Source of the DNA: Sporolactobacillus vineae DSM 21990 = SL153
GTDB lineage: Bacteria > Bacillota > Bacilli > Bacillales > Sporolactobacillaceae
Assembly (NCBI RefSeq): GCF_000377985.1
Contig: NZ_KB899045.1
Span: forward strand, 184,013-248,012
DNA length: 64,000 nucleotides
Direction of reading: 5' to 3'
Below the pieces are notes generated by a model. That model did no database searches. It was not told the origin of the DNA and was given only the letters and a program-made list of their open reading frames with translations. Below are positions 59,055 to 64,000 of this stretch, piece by piece (the stretch's first letter is position 1; each line of letters starts with the position of its first letter). Position numbers and translations under genes: made by a program.

Positions 59055-62000
59055 ATGCCAGGGTTAATATCCTTATGCATGATTGTAAAAAATGAGGAAA
59101 GTGTACTGCAACGCTGTCTTGAATCAGTTAAAGACGGGGTTGATGAAATTGTCATTGTGGATACTGGCTCGACAGATAAGACTAAGGAGATTGCAAAACA
59201 ATATACAGACAAAGTTTATGATTACAAATGGAATGATAGCTTTTCAGAAGCCAGGAATTTTGCTCAATCCAAAGCAACGAGTGAGTGGATATTGGCACTA
59301 GATGCTGATGAATTCGTCGATCATCAGAATTTGCTGGAACTTCGTGACGAGCTAAAAGAAAACAAGAATGATTTTAATATGTGTGTGGTCAAAATATATA
59401 ATTTTGCAGGCAGGGATGCGCAAACGATTTTTAATAATTACCATGTCCGAATTTACAAAAATGATCCGGCAATCAAATACTATCGAGCGATACATGAACA
59501 ATTGAAGAGAATGGATGGTAAGGAGCTCCGCTCACATGTTTCAAGACTCGTCGTTTATCACTCAGGTTATTTATCATATACGGTAGCGACTAAAAATAAA
59601 GGATTAAGAAATCGTACATTGATTAATAAAGAGATTAAGGTTGAGGGACAAACTGGATTTGATTATTTTAATCTTGGGAACGAACTCGTCTCTCAGGGTA
59701 AAACAGAACGGGCTCTTGATTGTTATGTGAAAGCCTATCAAAAAGCACCAAATATTAAATTCTCCTGGGTTGGCACTTGTCTCATCCAAATATGTCAGTG
59801 TCTCGTCAGTCTGAAACGTTATCAAGATACATTAAATGTGATACGGGACAGCGAGGCGATTTTTAATTCGTATCCAGACTTCAAGGCGATAAGAGGTAGA
59901 GTCTATTTTCTTCAGGGAAGGTTGGATGATGCATTACATGAATTAAAAGAAATTATTGAGAATCAGGACAAATACCAAGAAGCCCTGCTAAGTACAGACA
60001 GTATTTCTTATCTACCGAATAAATGGATTGGGGAGATCTATGAAGAAAAAAAAGATTTGAAGCAAGCAGTGATGTATTATAGTAAGGCGTTTCACGATAA
60101 CAGAAATGATGTGGAATTATTAACAAACTATTTTGGACTGTTATTTAGGAACAGCTCGTTTGAAGAACTCAGCCATTTTTTTAATGATGAAAAATTATTA
60201 TCAGGTAATGAAGTAAACGATTTATTCTTGTTAAAAGTTATTCTTAATTTCCCTGAATCCAACAAAAATACTGAAAAATTTATTTTTCAGACGAGGTATA
60301 TAAAAAAAGTCGATATTAAAGCCAAGTGTCTGTTAATCAATGGAAAACCTGCTGAAGCGCTTGAACAGATTAATCAACTTCCGATAAAACAAAGAATAGC
60401 AATTTTTAATATAGGGGTTTTTGATTTTTCGGATTACATTATTGCCAGTCTATTATCTAAACAACAGGATATACTTATTTCTTATGGAAAGCAGTATAAG
60501 AATACCGAAGGAATTATCAATCTATTAATAACTGGAACTGGGGAAACTGATAAAGACTTGCCCGTCTACTTAACTATTCTAGAACGAACCATTTGTTTGC
60601 AACAGTTTGGATTGTTTGAACAACTTCTGGATTATAGACGTGCGTTTGATAAATCAGCCAATATTCAGATTGGACATCTACTGTACCATTATCACTTTAA
60701 CGATCTGGCGGTTCAATTTTATCAAGAAGCAGGAAAAGAGCAATTTGATGAACAAACATATCTCAATTTAATTAACGAGAGTAAAAAGAACAGATTATTA
60801 GAAGCTGCCTACAACTTTTCTAATCAGGCTGTTCAAAGAGGATTCTATCATTTTCAAATTTTAAAGAGTATTGGAAAACTTGCGCATCAGATGAGAGCTG
60901 AAAAATTAGAATTATCCATCCAGCAGCTCGCACTAAAATGTTATCCTGATAGTCACTACCTTTCAGAGAAGACGATTTGGGGAGAAATACGTAATAAGGT
61001 AGCACTTGTCTATACGCCACTATCGGGATCTAATATTACTGCATTAGTGAGGCAAATACCTGATGAAGTAAAGTGGAGGTATCAGGTTAATCTTATTGAA
61101 CAAAAGAATGATCTGAATTATTTTAATGAATTACTTAAAAATGATGTCGTTGTGACAACAGAGGGAAATTATCCTTTTCAAAAGAAAAGTATACAAAAAG
61201 AACAAAAAGTCATTGAGTTATGGCACGGTTTTCCTCTTAAATCAATGGGTTTAATGGATGAAAGCGAAGTAGGTAAGGAAAAGATTGAAAATCAATGGGT
61301 AAATGTAGATGCGGTGGTTTCATACTCAAATTTGTATAATCAGTCAATGAAGAAATGTTTTGGAATTGCTGAAAGTAAATTTAAAATTTTGGGTGTTCCG
61401 AGAAATGATTTTTTACTACGCTCAGATGGCAAAAATAATATCAGAAAAATGTTCCATATTAATAATAATGATCGATTTATTTTTTACATGCCAACTTGGC
61501 GTCATACACCACGTCTAAACAGAAATGACGGGAATAGAAGTTGGAAGAACCTATTTGATATACCAGAATTTAATTCTGAACGGTTTGAAATTTTTTTAAA
61601 AAAACATCATTATAAACTTATCGTGAAGCTTCATCCAGCTGACGAAAGAATGTTTATTAATCGTGTACCAAAAAGTGAAAATATACTTATATTATCATCA
61701 ACTCTTCTAGTAGATCATCAGCTGGATATATATGAATTACTGAGCGGTGCAGATTTGCTAATAACGGATTATTCTTCGGTTTACTTTGATTTCTTATTAT
61801 TAAATAAACCGATCATTTTTACACCTGTTGACCTTGAATCTTACCAAAAAACTAGAGGTCTCATTCTGAAGCCATATGAAAAATGGACACCAGGACCCAA
61901 AGTTACAACACAACATGATCTGGAAGACCAAATAGTTAAATCTATGACAGATGTAAATTATTTCAGTAAGGAAAGAGAGAATATTAAGAATATTGTCCAT

Positions 62001-62069
62001 GAATATCAAGATGATCATTCGACGGAAAGAGTTTGGAAATTTATTAGAAGCATTCTGGAAGAAGAATGA
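59055..62069 (+). CDS. Multidomain glycosyltransferase: GT2, repeat region and CDP-glycerol glycerophosphotransferase
   Basis: 1004 residues with AGGAGG before the ATG. Residues 1-170 are a family-2 glycosyltransferase domain (LISLCMIVKNEESVLQRCLE, VDTGSTDKTKEIAKQYTDKV, LALDADEFVD with DxD at Asp83/Asp85). About 210-640 are helical TPR-like repeats (FDYFNLGNELVSQGKTERAL, DALHELKEIIENQDKYQEAL). About 660-1000 match the glycerophosphotransferase of TagF/TagB proteins: VIELWHGFPLKSMGLM (His724), FYMPTWRHTPRL, LIVKLHPADE, ITDYSSVYFDFLLLNKPIIF (Asp905-Ser908). One polypeptide may thus add both sugar and glycerol phosphate. Lying directly after hag, it is a candidate flagellin or surface-polymer modifying enzyme. 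Strongly AT-rich. Confidence 0.85.
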   Translation: MPGLISLCMIVKNEESVLQRCLESVKDGVDEIVIVDTGSTDKTKEIAKQYTDKVYDYKWNDSFSEARNFAQSKATSEWILALDADEFVDHQNLLELRDELKENKNDFNMCVVKIYNFAGRDAQTIFNNYHVRIYKNDPAIKYYRAIHEQLKRMDGKELRSHVSRLVVYHSGYLSYTVATKNKGLRNRTLINKEIKVEGQTGFDYFNLGNELVSQGKTERALDCYVKAYQKAPNIKFSWVGTCLIQICQCLVSLKRYQDTLNVIRDSEAIFNSYPDFKAIRGRVYFLQGRLDDALHELKEIIENQDKYQEALLSTDSISYLPNKWIGEIYEEKKDLKQAVMYYSKAFHDNRNDVELLTNYFGLLFRNSSFEELSHFFNDEKLLSGNEVNDLFLLKVILNFPESNKNTEKFIFQTRYIKKVDIKAKCLLINGKPAEALEQINQLPIKQRIAIFNIGVFDFSDYIIASLLSKQQDILISYGKQYKNTEGIINLLITGTGETDKDLPVYLTILERTICLQQFGLFEQLLDYRRAFDKSANIQIGHLLYHYHFNDLAVQFYQEAGKEQFDEQTYLNLINESKKNRLLEAAYNFSNQAVQRGFYHFQILKSIGKLAHQMRAEKLELSIQQLALKCYPDSHYLSEKTIWGEIRNKVALVYTPLSGSNITALVRQIPDEVKWRYQVNLIEQKNDLNYFNELLKNDVVVTTEGNYPFQKKSIQKEQKVIELWHGFPLKSMGLMDESEVGKEKIENQWVNVDAVVSYSNLYNQSMKKCFGIAESKFKILGVPRNDFLLRSDGKNNIRKMFHINNNDRFIFYMPTWRHTPRLNRNDGNRSWKNLFDIPEFNSERFEIFLKKHHYKLIVKLHPADERMFINRVPKSENILILSSTLLVDHQLDIYELLSGADLLITDYSSVYFDFLLLNKPIIFTPVDLESYQKTRGLILKPYEKWTPGPKVTTQHDLEDQIVKSMTDVNYFSKERENIKNIVHEYQDDHSTERVWKFIRSILEEE

Positions 62070-62115
62070 AAAACAAGCTTTTTACTCTTATCTAAATCCG
62101 GAGCGTGAAGTATAG

Positions 62116-63195
62116 ATGATAATTGACATCGTATTGGGTTACGCAGTTGGGATAGGAGGTTTGGAAAACGTAATTAAACTGATTAGCGATGAATTAATGA
62201 AAAGAGGTCACCTGGTCAGAATTTTTCAAATCGCTCCCCCAAAATATTTAAACTGGGCTGAACAATTTTCGAATATCTATTATTACGGTGATGAAGTACA
62301 TGTATATACGCCACTTGATCAAGAAACGGTTGATCTATTTTCTTCAAATTATGAAAGACTCACCCAATTTTTTGGAAGGCCTGATGTCATTCTAGCAACT
62401 CACACACCTGTAATGAGCTGGCTATGTAGATTGGCCGTTAATAAAATGAATTTAGTGAATAAACCAGCTGTTCTTTCCTGGCTACATGGACCACCTAATG
62501 TATTTGGTGGAGAGAGTTATTTAAAACTATGTGATGCACATCTGGCCATTTCCAATAGTATTGCAAACCAAATTGCAAATTATGTTGGTGAAGAAAAAAT
62601 TTTTTATATTGGAAACCCGATTGATTTTAATAATATTACTCCACTAAGAAGGGTTAAGAAACAGTTAAAACTTATTTATGTTGGAAGGCTGGATAATGTT
62701 CAAAAGCGTCTAGATGTATTATTTAAAGGACTGGAAAAATTAAAGGGAAAATGGACACTTAGTATTTTTGGAGACGGGAATGATAAATCTGTTCTACAAG
62801 ATTTGGCAAAAGAACTTGGTATTGATGAAAATATTATTTGGCAAGGTTGGCATGATGAACCGTGGAAACAACTAGTCAGTGCTTCTTTACTTGTTTTATC
62901 ATCTGATTTTGAAGGATTTGGCCTTGTTGTTGTTGAGTCCCTAGCAAGAGGATTACCAGTGGTAAGCTCTGCTAGTGAAGGTCCAAATGAAATTATTAGG
63001 GATGGATATAATGGTTGGCTTTTCCCTTGTGGAGACAGTAAAATGTTAAAGAATATTTTGCAAGATATTATAGATGGGAAAAAAGTATTACCTTGTGAGG
63101 AGCAATGTAGAAAATCAGTTGAAAATTATCGGGTTGAAAGTGTAGTCCATCGTTTGGAATCGGCTATAAAAGATACTCTGAAAAATAATAATTAA
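62116..63195 (+). CDS. Family 4 glycosyltransferase
   Basis: 359 residues, ATG at 62116. A complete GT-B fold: N-terminal Rossmann domain (MIIDIVLGYAVGIGGLENVI, ISDELMKRGHLVRIFQIAPP) and C-terminal nucleotide-sugar domain (KKQLKLIYVGRLDNVQKRLD, then SIFGDGNDKSVLQDLAKELG, LVLSSDFEGFGLVVVESLAR and SASEGPNEIIRDGYNGWLFP). The E-x7-E motif is seen in EGFGLVVVE. It probably transfers a hexose in glycan synthesis. Follows the previous gene by 46 bases on the same strand and shares its AT-rich composition. Confidence 0.9.
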   Translation: MIIDIVLGYAVGIGGLENVIKLISDELMKRGHLVRIFQIAPPKYLNWAEQFSNIYYYGDEVHVYTPLDQETVDLFSSNYERLTQFFGRPDVILATHTPVMSWLCRLAVNKMNLVNKPAVLSWLHGPPNVFGGESYLKLCDAHLAISNSIANQIANYVGEEKIFYIGNPIDFNNITPLRRVKKQLKLIYVGRLDNVQKRLDVLFKGLEKLKGKWTLSIFGDGNDKSVLQDLAKELGIDENIIWQGWHDEPWKQLVSASLLVLSSDFEGFGLVVVESLARGLPVVSSASEGPNEIIRDGYNGWLFPCGDSKMLKNILQDIIDGKKVLPCEEQCRKSVENYRVESVVHRLESAIKDTLKNNN

Positions 63196-63307
63196 AGGAA
63201 CTTGAATAAAAAAGTAATGATAATAAAGCTATTTTAAATGCTATTTTAAATTTGAAATAGTTAAATTGATTGCTAACTTTATTCTATCCTAAATTAAGAG
63301 GGTCACA

Positions 63308-64000
63308 ATGAGAGAATCAGTAAAGATAAGTATTATCATTCCTATGCACAATGTAACAAAATACATATCAACAACGATTCAGTCTATTATAAACCAATCT
63401 TTTAGTGATTTAGAGGTATTATGTGTTGATGATCATTCAACGGACGGTAGTAAATCGATAGTAGAGTCCTATTCAAGGCGTTATCCATTTATTCATTTAA
63501 TTATAAATAATAAACAAAGTGGGGTTTCGGAATCTCGTAATTTAGGATTAGATATGGCTGATGGAAAGTACATAATGTTTGTGGATGCGGACGATAAGTT
63601 AGGAAAAGATATGATTAAGTTAATGTTATCAGATGCGATACAACAAAAAGCAGATTTAGTAATCGGTAGCCATAAAATGTTTAATGATCAAGAAATCCTT
63701 CAGCACAATATGTATAAAATTTTTCCTTCTTTAACCATAGCAGGTGAGAAAAAAATAATTATGAATCCTGAATTATTCTATCCTATATATGTTTGGGGGA
63801 AATTGTTTAAAAGGGAACTAATCCAAAAAGTAAGATTTCCAAAACATATACAATATTGTGAAGACCAGTGTTTTACAATTTTCGCTTACTTGAACGCAAG
63901 TAAAATCTTCCTGTCCCCTCAAGCTATTTATTATTATAGAGTAAGAGAAGAGAATGATCCCTCTCTAGTTAAGAAGGCAGACCAAGATCCTAGTAATGCT
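63308..64000 (+). CDS. Family 2 glycosyltransferase, 3' end beyond the window
   Basis: An ATG at 63308 with AAGAGGG upstream opens a frame that is still open at the last base (231 codons). The N-terminus is GT-A: VKISIIIPMHNVTKYISTTI, QSIINQSFSDLEVLCVDDHS (TDGS follows), SGVSESRNLGLDMADGKYIM and FVDADDKLGKDMIKL with the DxD motif (VDADD). The segment SLTIAGEKKIIMNPELFYPI and CEDQCFTIFAYL are typical of EpsJ/WcaA-like enzymes that build surface polysaccharides. It belongs to the same gene string as the two glycosyltransferases before it. Confidence 0.88.
   Translation, partial: MRESVKISIIIPMHNVTKYISTTIQSIINQSFSDLEVLCVDDHSTDGSKSIVESYSRRYPFIHLIINNKQSGVSESRNLGLDMADGKYIMFVDADDKLGKDMIKLMLSDAIQQKADLVIGSHKMFNDQEILQHNMYKIFPSLTIAGEKKIIMNPELFYPIYVWGKLFKRELIQKVRFPKHIQYCEDQCFTIFAYLNASKIFLSPQAIYYYRVREENDPSLVKKADQDPSNA

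Overview
The window looks like the chromosome of a motile, spore-forming, Gram-positive member of the Bacillales. The main clue is gene order: tagA, tagO, lytR, yvyE, degS/degU, comFA/comFC, yvyF, flgM, flgN, flgK, flgL, yviE, fliW, csrA and, further on, hag, matching the order known from Bacillus subtilis. A YjcZ-type sporulation peptide, S-box (SAM-I) riboswitches, an MntR-like box and sigma-D promoters agree with this. Much of the core is moderately GC-rich, so a Sporolactobacillaceae-like organism is possible, but I cannot fix the genus.

Region 1 (1-12.1 kb) is accessory and defence-rich: a TOTE-type primase-helicase, relics of an SGNH hydrolase and a hicA toxin beside an intact hicB, a C69 dipeptidase, and a four-gene Wadjet-like (jetD-jetA-jetB-jetC) anti-plasmid SMC operon. 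Region 2 (12.1-33 kb) is mostly housekeeping: OsmC, VanZ, a chemoreceptor with a sigma-D promoter, peptidases, a YkvI-like transporter, MntH under an MntR-like box, LacD aldolase, an LCP protein, an HD-GYP protein fused to a degenerate cobalamin-domain-like module, motAB, glycerate kinase, a NERD nuclease-like protein, an aldo/keto reductase and Xaa-Pro aminopeptidase. Region 3 (33-48.7 kb) is the teichoic acid, two-component, competence and late flagellar block.

Region 4 (48.7-57.8 kb) separates csrA from hag. It starts with three SAM-I riboswitches within 840 bp. The first precedes a LysR-type protein reduced to its DNA-binding domain. The second and third are in tandem behind one promoter and precede an unknown 113-residue protein. 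A methionine-rich micropeptide follows. The rest is AT-rich accessory DNA: a DUF1828/DUF1829 gene with a partner, small membrane proteins, a frameshifted XRE regulator and a frameshifted cupin gene. Region 5 (57.8-64 kb) holds hag with a sigma-D promoter and a CsrA-type operator hairpin in its leader, followed by large glycosyltransferase genes. The first fuses a GT2 domain, a repeat region and a CDP-glycerol glycerophosphotransferase domain, which suggests flagellin or wall decoration.

One pattern runs across the window. Four intergenic spots carry short direct-repeat arrays of unrelated sequence but nearly the same period (20-21 bp, two helical turns), two or three of them with an alternating two-unit register. 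No standard feature class explains them.
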